Part shown: positions 26,925 through 34,939 of the stretch, piece after piece
Layout: the number at the start of each line of letters is the position of its first letter
How positions within the stretch are numbered: the stretch's first letter is position 1
Assembly: GCA_047030735.1 (NCBI GenBank)
Contig: JBKYIE010000012.1
Location: 51,842 to 115,841 of the forward strand
DNA: 64,000 bases
Reading direction: 5' to 3'
Source: Ruthenibacterium sp047030735
GTDB lineage: Bacteria; Bacillota; Clostridia; Oscillospirales; Ruminococcaceae
Notes under the pieces: generated by a model
Seen by the model: the letters and a program-made list of their open reading frames with translations, nothing else
What the model was told of the DNA's origin: nothing
Databases searched by the model: none
Translations under genes and position numbers: made by a program

Positions 26925-27152
26925 CCCCCGGCTGTGCCGGGGAGAGTAAAAAGGCTTTCGCTGTCAGTTTCGAGCGCAGCGGGATGGTGTTCAATCTCCA
27001 AAAGATGCAGCACGCAGCGGGAGGAAGCCTGTTTGCGGCAGGCGGGGCAGGTGATGCAGAAGGCAGAGCATTCAGTGCCTCCGCTTGCCGGTAGTATGCC
27101 CTTTCGGGGCTTACGCAGGCCCCAGGCTGTGCCGGGGCCTGCTTTGTGAAAG
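26925..27152 (+). repeat. Palindromic intergenic repeat, copy 2
   Basis: Starts CCCCCGGCTGTGCCGGGG, then AAAGGCTTTCGCTGTCAG, TTTCGAGCGCAGCGGGATGG, TTCAAT, GCACGCAGCGGGAGGAAG, GGCGGGGCAGGTGATGCA, AGAGCATTCAGTGCCTCC, GCTTGCCGGTAGTATGCCC, GGGGCTTACGCAGGCCC, and ends in a second GGCTGTGCCGGGGCC arm. Nearly the same string appears at 42211 and, reversed, at 53031 and 61039. With the diverged copy before it, it fills 26656-27210. Confidence 0.8.
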
Positions 27153-27210
27153 AAAACCGCCTGCCCGGCAGGTGCTTTGGCGCCGGCGGCTTTCTTTTGT
27201 AAAAAATATA

Positions 27211-27247
27211 TCCGGGCGCAGTATATACTGCGCCCGGATGCTTTTTT
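27211..27247. terminator. Bidirectional terminator
   Basis: TCCGGGCGCAGTA / TACTGCGCCCGGA (27211-27238) is a perfect palindrome. It is followed by CTTTTTT on the + strand and preceded by AAAAAATATA, which gives a T-run on the - strand for the 27264 gene. Confidence 0.85.
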
Positions 27248-27263
27248 CTGCCGGGGGCGGGCT

Positions 27264-27560
27264 TTATGCCTTCGCCGCCTCTTTCAGAGCCTTTTCCAGC
27301 CAGATGGTGCCTATCTCCAGCGCGCTGTACAGCCCGTTTTTCATCGACTGCTGCTGCATGCGCTCGATGGGGTTCTTGCGCGTGTCGGTGGAAAGAAGAA
27401 TGACGTGGATGCGGTCCGCCACCTGCACGCCGTGGTCCTCCTTTGTGGTGAGCACCTGCATGTAAATGACGAACGGGTCAGAAAAGTTGCCGTAATAGAT
27501 GTCGTTTTTGCAGCGCACCAGCGGGCGGCCCTTGTATTTCAGTTTCGGGGTGAATGCCAT
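27264..27560 (-). CDS. Small conserved-looking protein of unknown function
   Basis: 98 residues, MAFTPKLKYKGRPLVRCKNDIYYGNFSDPF... ending in a Lys/Ala-rich helix. I do not recognise the family; no membrane segment, signal peptide or catalytic motif stands out. GAGGAG lies upstream on the - strand, the gene follows ireB by 24 bp, and a bidirectional terminator closes it, so it is probably the second gene of an ireB operon. The predicted mix of strands and a terminal helix suggests a small soluble protein. Confidence 0.65.
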   Translation of the reverse strand: MAFTPKLKYKGRPLVRCKNDIYYGNFSDPFVIYMQVLTTKEDHGVQVADRIHVILLSTDTRKNPIERMQQQSMKNGLYSALEIGTIWLEKALKEAAKA

Positions 27561-27584
27561 GGGTAAAACAGCTCCTCTTTTGGG

Positions 27585-27830
27585 TTATTCGCCAAGGTAA
27601 TTCTTCAAAAGCACCTGCAGCAGGTCGTCGCGGTCTATGCGGCGGATATTGGCGCGCGCGCCCTGATAGGTGGTGATGTAGGTGGGGTCCTCCGAGAGGA
27701 TATAGCCCACCAGCTGGTTGATGGGGTTATAGCCCTTTTCCTTCAAGGCGCGGTACACGCTGGTGAGAATTTCGCGGATCTCCTTATCCTTGTCGTCATA
27801 GATGGAAAAAATAGCGGTGGGTTCACTCAT
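27585..27830 (-). CDS. ireB: IreB family regulatory phosphoprotein
   Basis: 81 residues from the ATG at 27830, preceded by GGAGG on the - strand. The family core is clear: YDDKDKEIREILTSVYRALKEKGYNPINQLVGYILSEDPTYITTY (read in parts), the usual UPF0297 pattern. In Enterococcus faecalis, IreB is a substrate of the Ser/Thr kinase IreK in cell-wall stress and cephalosporin resistance. The usual neighbours ruvX and DUF1292 are not present; an unknown 98-residue protein follows. Confidence 0.93.
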   Translation of the reverse strand: MSEPTAIFSIYDDKDKEIREILTSVYRALKEKGYNPINQLVGYILSEDPTYITTYQGARANIRRIDRDDLLQVLLKNYLGE

Positions 27831-27918
27831 ACTACACGCCTCCTTCGAAAAAGAACACCCTTGTGCGCCCAAAGGCGCACCCGGCGATGTTTTGTTCCGT
27901 ACAAAGGGCATCTTTCCC

Positions 27919-27946
27919 CTTATACAGTTTACTATTCCTATTGTAA
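27919..27946 (-). promoter_or_regulatory. Promoter of ireB
   Basis: On the - strand TTACAA (27941-27946), 16-base spacer, TATAAG (27919-27924), about 90 bases before the ireB start. Confidence 0.55.
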
Positions 27947-27952
27947 CCCAAA

Positions 27953-27990
27953 ACAGGGCCCCGCGCAAGAGGAATTTGCGCAGGGCCCTG
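27953..27990 (-). terminator. Likely terminator of pheST
   Basis: CAGGGCCC-GCGCAA pairs with TTGCGC-GGGCCCTG around a short loop. On the - strand it follows the pheT end by about 45 bases and is trailed by TTTTGGG, a weak U-tract. Confidence 0.6.
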
Positions 27991-28036
27991 TGCGGTTTTG
28001 TGCTTTTTCCATATGCCGCGCCGCGGGGCGGGCCCC

Positions 28037-30415
28037 TTAGCTGCGCAGGGCCACGCCCATTGCCGCCAGCGCACCCAGCACCCTGGCCACGGTGGCCTCG
28101 GCCTCCTCGTCCGTCAGGGTGCGGTCCGGCGCGCGGAGAACAAGGTTATAGGCAAGGCTCTTTTTGCCCTCGCCCACTTTCTCGCCGGTGTACACATCGA
28201 ACAGAGCAAGGCTTTCCAGCACGCCGCCTGCCGCGGTGCGGATAGCTTCGGCCACATCTGCCGCGGGCACGCCCGTTTCCATCACAAGGGCAAGGTCGCG
28301 CGTGACGGCCGGGTGCTTTGGCAGCGGGCGGAACACAGGCGTGCCGCCGCGGTGGGCGAACAGAACGTCCATATCCAGATCTGCCGCGGCCACGCGCGGC
28401 TTCACGCCATAGTTGGCCGCCGTTTCGGGGTGCAGCTCGCCAATGGTGCCCAGCCTGTCTTCCCCAAGGTAGATATCCGCGCAGCGCCCCGGGTGGAAGG
28501 TGGCGCCCTGTGTGTTGGCTACAAAGCGGGGTGCGGGCGTTCTGGCTGCCGCGCACACGGCCTCCACCACGCCCTTCAGGGCGAGAATATCCCACGCGGG
28601 GCCGTAGGCGGCCATCACCACGGTCTCCACCTCGCGGGGCAGCTCGTCCGGCCCGCCCTGCGGCAGATATATGGTGGCGTCCTCAAATACGGCGCACTCG
28701 GCGGCGCGCGCGTTGTAGTTGCGCGCCACGATGTCCATAATGCTGGGCAGGGCGGTGGTGCGCATCACGCTGGTGTCCTCGCCCAGCGGGTTTGCAATCA
28801 CCACAGGGCTGCGCAGCGGGCTCTGCGCAGGCAGGCGGATGGCGTCAAACGCCTTTCGGCTGTAAAAAGAGAAGCTTTCGGTCTCGTACAGGCCGTAGCC
28901 CACCAGCCAGTCCAGCACGTTCTCGCGGAAGGTCTGGCGCGGCGTGGGCCGGGCCGACGCCACACCCTGCATGATGGTGGAGGGCATTTTGTTGTACCCA
29001 ACAAAGCGGGCCACCTCCTCGGCAAGGTCGCAGTCGCGCTCCACATCCCAGCGGGAGGACGGCACAATCACGTCGCCGCCATCCAGCTCAAAGCCGAGCG
29101 GAAGCAGGATGCCCGCCATCTCTTCGCGCGAGAGCTGCGTGCCCAGAAGGCGGTTAACAGCCTGGGGCCGCAGAGGCACGCGGCGCTCTTCGCGCCGGTG
29201 GGGCCACACGTCCACCACGCCGTCCACCACGTCGCCCGCGTCCAGAAGCTGCACCAGCTCCAGCGCGCGTTGCAGGCAGCGCAGGCAGCCGTTCGGGTCC
29301 AGCCCTTTTTCATACCGGCCCGACGCCTCGGTGCGCATGCCCAGCTTTTTGGCCGTGGTGCGCACGGACGGGCCGTAGAACATGGCGCTTTCGAAAATGA
29401 CGCTGGTGGTGTCTTCATATACGCCGGAAAACTCGCCGCCCATCACGCCCGCCACGGCAATGGGGCCCTTTTCGTCCGCTATCACCAGCATTTCTTCGCT
29501 CAGGGTGCGCTGCACGCCGTCCAGCGTTTCGATTTCTTCGCCGGCCTTTGCATTGCGCACGGTGATGTGGCCGCCGTTCACATACTTGGAATCAAAGCAG
29601 TGCATGGGCTGGCCGTATTCCAGCATCACATAGTTTGTGATATCCACAAGGTTGTTAATGGGGCGCACGCCGCACAGGCGCAGGCGCTCGCGCATCCAGC
29701 GGGGCGAGGGCTTCACGCGCACGTTTTCCACCACAGCGCCCACATAGCGGTAGCAAAGCTGCGGGTTTTCAATATCCACGCGCAGCTTTTCGGCTGCGCT
29801 GCTGTGGCCGGGCTTCACCTGGGGCACATGGTCGCGGAAGGGCACGCCGAAGGTGGCCGCCGCCTCGCGCCCAAGGCCGCGTACGGAAAGGCAGTCCGGC
29901 CGGTTGGGGGTTATCTCAAATTCCACGCTCACGTCGTCCAGCCCCAGCACGGGCGCGATGGGCGCGCCCAGAGGCGCGGGCTCGTCCAGCACCATAATGC
30001 CGTCCTCGCGCTGGCCGGGGAAATCGTGCAGGGTGAGGCCCAGCTCGCCAATGGAGCACATCATGCCGTCCGACTCCACGCCGCGCAGCAGGCCGCGGCG
30101 TATCTCCTTGCCGCCGGGCAGGCGGCCGCCGTGGCGCGCCACGGGCACATAGTCGCCGGGCTTCAGGTTCGCGGCGCTTGTCACGATTTGAATGTCCTTC
30201 TCCTCGCCCACATTTATCCGGCACACAAGCAGGCTGTCGGCGTCCGGGTGCTTTTCTATATGCTCCACGCGGCCCACCACCACGTTTTCAATGGCGTCGG
30301 CCTCACAGCTGTATGTCTCCACCTTCGAGCCGGACATCGTCATGCGCTCGGCAAATTCGTGGGGCGTGCAGGTGAAGGCGGCAAATTCTTTCGCCCATTT
30401 CAATGGCATTTTCAT
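28037..30415 (-). CDS. pheT: Phenylalanyl-tRNA synthetase beta subunit
   Basis: 792 residues, full length. Domain order: N-terminal EMAP-II-like tRNA-binding domain (VVVGRVEHIEKHPDADSLLVCRIN), B3/B4 editing domain, B5 (INNLVDITNYVMLEYGQPMHCFD in the preceding core), catalytic-like core, and the C-terminal ferredoxin-fold anticodon-binding domain (PVFRPLPKHPAVTRDLALVME). It pairs with PheS as an alpha2-beta2 enzyme. It starts 14 bp after pheS. Confidence 0.98.
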   Translation of the reverse strand: MKMPLKWAKEFAAFTCTPHEFAERMTMSGSKVETYSCEADAIENVVVGRVEHIEKHPDADSLLVCRINVGEEKDIQIVTSAANLKPGDYVPVARHGGRLPGGKEIRRGLLRGVESDGMMCSIGELGLTLHDFPGQREDGIMVLDEPAPLGAPIAPVLGLDDVSVEFEITPNRPDCLSVRGLGREAAATFGVPFRDHVPQVKPGHSSAAEKLRVDIENPQLCYRYVGAVVENVRVKPSPRWMRERLRLCGVRPINNLVDITNYVMLEYGQPMHCFDSKYVNGGHITVRNAKAGEEIETLDGVQRTLSEEMLVIADEKGPIAVAGVMGGEFSGVYEDTTSVIFESAMFYGPSVRTTAKKLGMRTEASGRYEKGLDPNGCLRCLQRALELVQLLDAGDVVDGVVDVWPHRREERRVPLRPQAVNRLLGTQLSREEMAGILLPLGFELDGGDVIVPSSRWDVERDCDLAEEVARFVGYNKMPSTIMQGVASARPTPRQTFRENVLDWLVGYGLYETESFSFYSRKAFDAIRLPAQSPLRSPVVIANPLGEDTSVMRTTALPSIMDIVARNYNARAAECAVFEDATIYLPQGGPDELPREVETVVMAAYGPAWDILALKGVVEAVCAAARTPAPRFVANTQGATFHPGRCADIYLGEDRLGTIGELHPETAANYGVKPRVAAADLDMDVLFAHRGGTPVFRPLPKHPAVTRDLALVMETGVPAADVAEAIRTAAGGVLESLALFDVYTGEKVGEGKKSLAYNLVLRAPDRTLTDEEAEATVARVLGALAAMGVALRS

Positions 30416-30429
30416 CGTTTCATTCCCCC

Positions 30430-31449
30430 TTAGAATTGCTTCAAAAAGCGCAGGTCGTTTTCATACAAAAGGCGCATGTCGTCAATGCCGTAGCGCATCA
30501 TCACGATGCGCTCCAGCCCCACGCCGAAGGCAAAGCCGGAATACACCTCCGGGTCGATGCCGCAGTTTTCCAGCACCTTGGGGTGCACCATGCCGCAGCC
30601 CAGTATCTCTATCCAGCCTTCGCCCTTGCACAGGCTGCACCCCTTGCCGCCGCATTTGAAGCAGCTCATGTCCATCTCGGCGGAGGGCTCGGTATACGGG
30701 AAGTGGTGCGGGCGGAAGCGCACGCGCGTATCGGGCCCGTACAGCTTTTTGATGAACATCTCCAGCGTGCCCTTCAAATCGCTGAAGGTAATGTTTTTAT
30801 CCACCACAAGGCCCTCTATCTGGTGGAAAATAGGGCTGTGGGTGGCGTCCACCGCGTCCGAGCGGTACACGCGCCCGGGGCAGATGATGCGGATGGGCGG
30901 GGCCTGCTTTTCCATGGTGCGTATCTGCATGGGGCTTGTCTGCGTGCGCAGCAGCACGTTTTCCGTGATATAGAAGGTGTCCTGCGTGTCGCGCGCGGGG
31001 TGGCTTTTGGGCATGTTCAGCATTTCGAAGTTGTAGTGGTCCAGCTCTACCTCCGGGCCGCTTACCACGTCGAAGCCCATGCCCAGGAATATCTCCTTCA
31101 GCTCGCCCAGCACCAGCTCAAACGGGTGGCGCCTGCCCTGCGCGGGGCGGCGGCCGGGCAGCGTCATGTCCATGGCCTCTGCGGCCAGGCGCTGCGCCAG
31201 CACGGCGTCTGAAAGCTGCTTTGTACGCGCGGCAATGTCTGCCGTAATGGCCTCGCGCACCTCATTTGCCAGGGCGCCTATCACCGGGCGCTCTTCGGCC
31301 GAAAGCCTGCCCATCTGCTTTAGAATGGCCGTCACTTCGCCTTTCTTGCCCAAAAAGCGCACGCGCAGCTCTTCCACCTCGGCTGCGCTGGCGGCCCTGG
31401 CAATCAGCTCGTCCGCCGTGGCCTTGATGTGTTCCAATGCCTGTTTCAA
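30430..31449 (-). CDS. pheS: Phenylalanyl-tRNA synthetase alpha subunit
   Basis: 339 residues from a TTG at 31449 that follows AAGGAGAGG on the - strand; a longer frame upstream runs into the T-box. It has an N-terminal coiled-coil tRNA-binding arm, class-II motif 2 (HPARDTQDTFY, RVYRSDAVDATHSPIFHQIEGL) and motif 3 near the end (GFAFGVGLERIVMMRYGIDDMR). It activates phenylalanine. Expression should respond to uncharged tRNA-Phe through the leader described separately. Confidence 0.97.
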   Translation of the reverse strand: MKQALEHIKATADELIARAASAAEVEELRVRFLGKKGEVTAILKQMGRLSAEERPVIGALANEVREAITADIAARTKQLSDAVLAQRLAAEAMDMTLPGRRPAQGRRHPFELVLGELKEIFLGMGFDVVSGPEVELDHYNFEMLNMPKSHPARDTQDTFYITENVLLRTQTSPMQIRTMEKQAPPIRIICPGRVYRSDAVDATHSPIFHQIEGLVVDKNITFSDLKGTLEMFIKKLYGPDTRVRFRPHHFPYTEPSAEMDMSCFKCGGKGCSLCKGEGWIEILGCGMVHPKVLENCGIDPEVYSGFAFGVGLERIVMMRYGIDDMRLLYENDLRFLKQF

Positions 31450-31477
31450 CAAAACCTCTCCTTTTCTTTCCGGGACG

Positions 31478-31749
31478 AAAAAAGGCTTCGCCCCTGTGTT
31501 CTCAGGGACGAAGCCTGTGCGTTTCACAATGCTCCGCGGTACCACCCACGTTTTTGCTTCCAAGAGCAAACACTCTTTGCTTCTGTAACGGGAAGGGCCC
31601 GTCCGCGCCTACCAGCAAACGCCTTCAGCCCGGCCGCTCGAAAGTGAACTTCCGCCCGGCGCACCTGCAAAGCGCTTTCAGCCCATGGCGCTTTTCTCTT
31701 TTGCGCAGATGCTTCGCCGCGCGTACTCTCTTTGTCGCCGCGTTTTCTG
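31478..31749 (-). ncRNA. T-box riboswitch, phenylalanine (pheST leader)
   Basis: On the - strand: an AGAGAGTA element early in stem I, a specifier region with TTC (Phe codon, 31645-31647) followed by A, GCTGAAAG, and the T-box antiterminator GGGTGGTACCGCGG (31534-31547). Then comes a terminator, AGGCTTCG.CCCTG / CAGGGGCGAAGCCT followed by TTTTTT (31478-31515). Uncharged tRNA-Phe should favour antitermination. It ends about 30 bases before the pheS start. Confidence 0.93.
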
Positions 31750-31755
31750 CCTGTT

Positions 31756-31784
31756 ATTATACAACGCAGCCGGGCCGTTTGCAA
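31756..31784 (-). promoter_or_regulatory. Promoter of the pheST T-box transcript
   Basis: On the - strand TTGCAA (31779-31784), exactly 17 bases, TATAAT (31756-31761), predicting a start near 31749. Confidence 0.88.
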
Positions 31785-31803
31785 GGGGCGTTTTGAAAAA
31801 GGG

Positions 31804-32265
31804 CTATTTCCTGCGTTTGCCGGTTTCTTTTTTGCCGGCTGAAATAGAGTTTTGCATGGTTTCTATGCTTTTTTTGAAAAAGCGGGGCATGGGTGCGCCC
31901 ATGGCGGCGGCATTTTCCATAATGCTGCCAATTTCGGCCAGCAGATACCACACGGCCACCATAGGCAGAAACAGTGCGCCCGGCAAAAACGGCAGTGTGC
32001 CGTGCGGCAGGTTTGCCGCCAAAAGTTGCACCGTCATATCCAAAAAAGCCGCCGCCAAAAGCATCAGCAGCGCGCCGCATTTTTTCCACAGCTTTTCGCG
32101 CGCTGTTTTCGAGGCCCATACGCCCTGCTTCAGGGCGAGTACTGTGCCGGTGGCAAAGTCGCAGCACATGGCGCATGCATATAACAGCAGCAGCCACCCC
32201 ACCCAGCCCAGCCGGGCGGAAAGGAACCCGGCCGCCGCGGCAATAAATTTTTTATCATACTGCAT
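31804..32265 (-). CDS. Phage-type holin, TcdE/holin 4-1 family
   Basis: 153 residues. Several hydrophobic segments are visible (about 18-40, 64-84, 95-115), with the family landmarks DFATGTVLALKQG near residue 37 and SKTAREKLWKK, and a basic C-terminus (KKETGKRRK). AAGGAGG precedes the ATG on the - strand. Holins make membrane pores that let enzymes out; C. difficile TcdE exports toxins without signal peptides. No other phage gene is near. It is divergent from a signal-less lectin-peptidase gene across 167 bp, which suggests a shared role. Confidence 0.8.
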   Translation of the reverse strand: MQYDKKFIAAAAGFLSARLGWVGWLLLLYACAMCCDFATGTVLALKQGVWASKTAREKLWKKCGALLMLLAAAFLDMTVQLLAANLPHGTLPFLPGALFLPMVAVWYLLAEIGSIMENAAAMGAPMPRFFKKSIETMQNSISAGKKETGKRRK

Positions 32266-32432
32266 TGAAAAAACCTCCTTTTGAAGAATAAGGAGGCAAA
32301 GCCCCGCCGTTTGTAAAGCAGGGCCGGAAAATTTTCAAAAAATAAAAGCAAAGAAGAGTTTACAAATTGAGGCAGGTTTTCTCCTTATGATACGAGCGCT
32401 CAAAATACTTCACATTTTGGAAGGAGAAAAAG

Positions 32433-33347
32433 ATGTTTACCCATAATAAATATTATGAAATCAAATGCGCCGCTAATGACAAATTTATCAATTTGTACGG
32501 GGACCATGAAAACGGTGTTGTCAACAATGGTAATATTGTAAATTTGTATTCCCGAACAAACAATAAAGACCAGCGCTGGGCGCTGGAGCGTTTTGGTTCA
32601 GATTATAACGTGCGAATTGTGTGTGAGCGTGGTGATGCTTGGTATGCACTTAATTATAACACACAGAATGCTTCCTGCATTGTATGGCATCTGGATAGTG
32701 CTGCCAACGAAGATACTGTGATTCAGATGCAACCCACACAGTCCATGTCGTCAATGTATTATATGAAACTGCTGGGGCGCGATTTGTATCTGACTGCAGT
32801 GGGTGACACTCTAAAATGGACAAATAACCCGCGCAGCTATGCGCAGATGTTCTCTTTGGTGGAACCTGGAAGCAGCAGTGGCACAGGTAGCAAGCGCTTG
32901 TCCATGCCTGTGAATATCAACCAGAAAGCATATAGCGAGCCGGTTAAGTCTAAAGGATGCGCCCTGTGTTGCGGTGTGGATGTATCCAGCTATTATGGAT
33001 CTTCTGCCAATAATAACGTTTCGTATTTTCTCAATACATATTGGTCTAATAGTACGGGATATAGTTGGGGTTCGCCCAATGCAGTAATGACGGAAAGCAC
33101 CTATTCTCTTAGCACAATCAAATCAGAGATATCTGCCGGGCGTCCTGTTGTTGTTCATGGCAAAGGCGGTGGGACAGAGCACTGGGTAGTTGCCTTTGCG
33201 TATGATAATGATGCGGCAAGTCCTGCAAATGTTTACGTTCTCGACCCGTATCAGGGTGTTGAGCGCACTTTGAATGAAGCCATGCGAGCAACATGCGGAG
33301 AAAATTATATTTTTGACGGCCGTATAAAAAAGACACGTGCTAAATAA
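32433..33347 (+). CDS. Ricin-type lectin plus C39-like cysteine peptidase
   Basis: 304 residues; GGAAGGAG precedes the ATG. Residues ~1-145 resemble a ricin B-type beta-trefoil (KYYEIKCAANDKFINLYG, DQRWALERF with a QxW element). After a Ser/Gly linker, residues ~165-300 fit a C39-type papain-like fold: KGCALCCGVDVSSYYG (candidate nucleophile Cys), GRPVVVHGKG, TEHWVVAFAYD (His) and VYVLDPYQG (Asp). No signal peptide or membrane segment is present. Composition is AT-rich compared with the flanks. It may be a released wall- or glycan-targeted enzyme; its substrate is unknown. Confidence 0.7.
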   Translation: MFTHNKYYEIKCAANDKFINLYGDHENGVVNNGNIVNLYSRTNNKDQRWALERFGSDYNVRIVCERGDAWYALNYNTQNASCIVWHLDSAANEDTVIQMQPTQSMSSMYYMKLLGRDLYLTAVGDTLKWTNNPRSYAQMFSLVEPGSSSGTGSKRLSMPVNINQKAYSEPVKSKGCALCCGVDVSSYYGSSANNNVSYFLNTYWSNSTGYSWGSPNAVMTESTYSLSTIKSEISAGRPVVVHGKGGGTEHWVVAFAYDNDAASPANVYVLDPYQGVERTLNEAMRATCGENYIFDGRIKKTRAK

Positions 33348-33354
33348 ACGCGAG

Positions 33355-33389
33355 GGACGCCCTTCCTATGAGGAAGGGCGTCCTTTATT
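33355..33389. terminator. Bidirectional terminator between convergent genes
   Basis: GGACGCCCTTCCT pairs with AGGAAGGGCGTCC around ATG, followed by TTTATTTT on the + strand. It separates the lectin-peptidase from the lipoprotein array. Confidence 0.85.
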
Positions 33390-33977
33390 TTAATAAATCC
33401 GATATGTTCTTCCATCCATTACTTTTCCATTTTCTATCCAGCGTTGTGATGAGGGGTCGAAAATACCACCATTTTCAAACACAAGCTGCCCATTTTCCGC
33501 ACGCAAGATATGTTGTCCATCTGACACAGACGGCAGGAAATAAGCGTTTTGGGGCATGTCCTCATCATACTGTACCCCCATCCAGCGGAACTCTCCATTT
33601 GGAAAGAACACCTGAATAAACAGATATTCGCTGTTGCTGTATGCGATGTCACCAAATTTCTGGTCGCCGGGGGCATCTATCCATGGCTCGCCGTTCAGTG
33701 TGAGTTGCCCTTTTTCATAGGCGTACGCAACAGAGGCATAAGGAATGTCGGCGAGTGATTCATAAAAAGCAAATTCCATATCATCAGAAACAGCCTGCAG
33801 GGAAGAAGCGCCTTCGGAAGAACTTTCCGGCCCCGGTACGGAAGCGGAAGCCTCCGGCGAAGCCGGGGGCGCGGCGGGCCCGCTTTCCGGCGTGCCGTCG
33901 GCAGCGCCGCCCGGCGCAGGGGCGCATGCGGCAAGCAGAAGCGCAAGCAGGAGGCAGGCGGCTGTCAGTTTTTTCAT
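33390..33977 (-). CDS. Lipoprotein of unknown function, array member 1
   Basis: 195 residues from the ATG at 33977 (AGGTG upstream). The lipoprotein signal ends LLLALLLAAC, so Cys17 or so becomes lipidated; a Pro/Ala/Ser/Glu linker (APAPGGAADGTPESG...) follows. The mature part (about 60-195) is rich in aromatic residues, with NGEPWIDAPGD and NGQLVFENGGIFDPSSQRWIENG, and matches no family I know. It is the last gene of a five-gene minus-strand array that shares the same signal and linker. Confidence 0.75.
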   Translation of the reverse strand: MKKLTAACLLLALLLAACAPAPGGAADGTPESGPAAPPASPEASASVPGPESSSEGASSLQAVSDDMEFAFYESLADIPYASVAYAYEKGQLTLNGEPWIDAPGDQKFGDIAYSNSEYLFIQVFFPNGEFRWMGVQYDEDMPQNAYFLPSVSDGQHILRAENGQLVFENGGIFDPSSQRWIENGKVMDGRTYRIY

Positions 33978-34067
33978 AAAAGATGCACCTCGTTTCAAAA
34001 TATGGCTCCTTTATCTTTTCCGAAAGAAACAGAGTGAAGCAGGCAAGGCCATACCAGACACTAAATT

Positions 34068-34925
34068 TCAATAAGTAATATGATATTCCGCCAGGCGCCA
34101 GCCTTCTTCTGTGCGAACCATACGGATGGGAAAGGCCTCAGTATAGTCATAGCTGTCTGTTATGCCCAAACCATCTTTTCCGGAATTCATATAATAGCCT
34201 ATCACATGGAACAGAACTTCATCTTCACTTTGAGAGATAAGCTCATAGGAATCTGGAATAGCAGTGCGGCTGCGGTTGGTTCCCCGCGCCCTGTTGCAGA
34301 CAAGAAGCTGCCCATCCTGTTCCAGATAGCTTGCATAATACAGCCCCCCGGGTTCCTCCGGGGAGGAAAAAGCCGTTTCATAGAACCATTCCAGTGTAAA
34401 AACAGAGGTCACTACGGCATAAAAATCATTCCAGGTGCGATACCGTGATGTAGCGGGCGAGAACAAACCAATGTACCCTTCAATAGAGTGAGCTGTGGTA
34501 GATAAAACCGGCTCCTGCCCGGGGAGAAGAGGAAATGAGCTGTCGCTCGTGATGAGAAGTTCAGAGGATAATTCCTTTGCACGGCAATACAGATCTTTTT
34601 GCTCTGCGTTGAGGAAAGAGGGAAGGTCAGGATAATCCGCAGGGTCATAGGGGGGCTCCTCGGCGGGGTCTATATTAAGGGTATCATAAGAAACAGGCGG
34701 AAAATCTTCCGGCCCGGTAAAAGGCGGTATAGCGGGAACAACGGGTTCAGCTTTGCTTTCCCCAAAAGAACTGGAGGCTGTGTTTGTACAAGATGACATA
34801 CTGGAAGAAGCTGAAGGCGCAGCGGGCCCGCTTTCCGGCGTGCCGTCGGCAGCGCCGCCCGGCGCAGGGGCGCATGCGGTAAGCAGAAGCGCAAGCAGGA
34901 GGCAGATAACTGCTGGCTTTTTCAA
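34068..34925 (-). CDS. Lipoprotein of unknown function, array member 2
   Basis: 285 residues from a TTG at 34925 after GGAGGG. The N-terminal cassette (KKPAVICLLLALLLTAC, APAPGGAADGTPESGPAAP) is nearly the same as in the other array members. The mature region differs: a proline-rich spacer, then a helical stretch (AEQKDLYCRAKELSSELLI) and a C-terminal part (WNDFYAVVTSVFTLEWFYETAF, FPIRMVRTEEGWRLAEY) that looks like a small alpha+beta fold of the kind seen in secreted NTF2-like proteins, which is only a guess. The gene follows array member 3 by 14 bp. Confidence 0.75.
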   Translation of the reverse strand: MKKPAVICLLLALLLTACAPAPGGAADGTPESGPAAPSASSSMSSCTNTASSSFGESKAEPVVPAIPPFTGPEDFPPVSYDTLNIDPAEEPPYDPADYPDLPSFLNAEQKDLYCRAKELSSELLITSDSSFPLLPGQEPVLSTTAHSIEGYIGLFSPATSRYRTWNDFYAVVTSVFTLEWFYETAFSSPEEPGGLYYASYLEQDGQLLVCNRARGTNRSRTAIPDSYELISQSEDEVLFHVIGYYMNSGKDGLGITDSYDYTEAFPIRMVRTEEGWRLAEYHITY

Positions 34926-34939
34926 CGGAAACCCTCCAC

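Noticed and set aside
27998..30433. 811-codon open frame on the + strand opposite pheT
   Set aside because: pheT on the - strand is certain; the + strand frame is full of His/Ala/Gly and has no family match.
31804..32265. Prophage remnant around the holin gene
   Set aside because: No terminase, tail, integrase or lysis amidase gene is present nearby, and the partner gene is not a typical endolysin.
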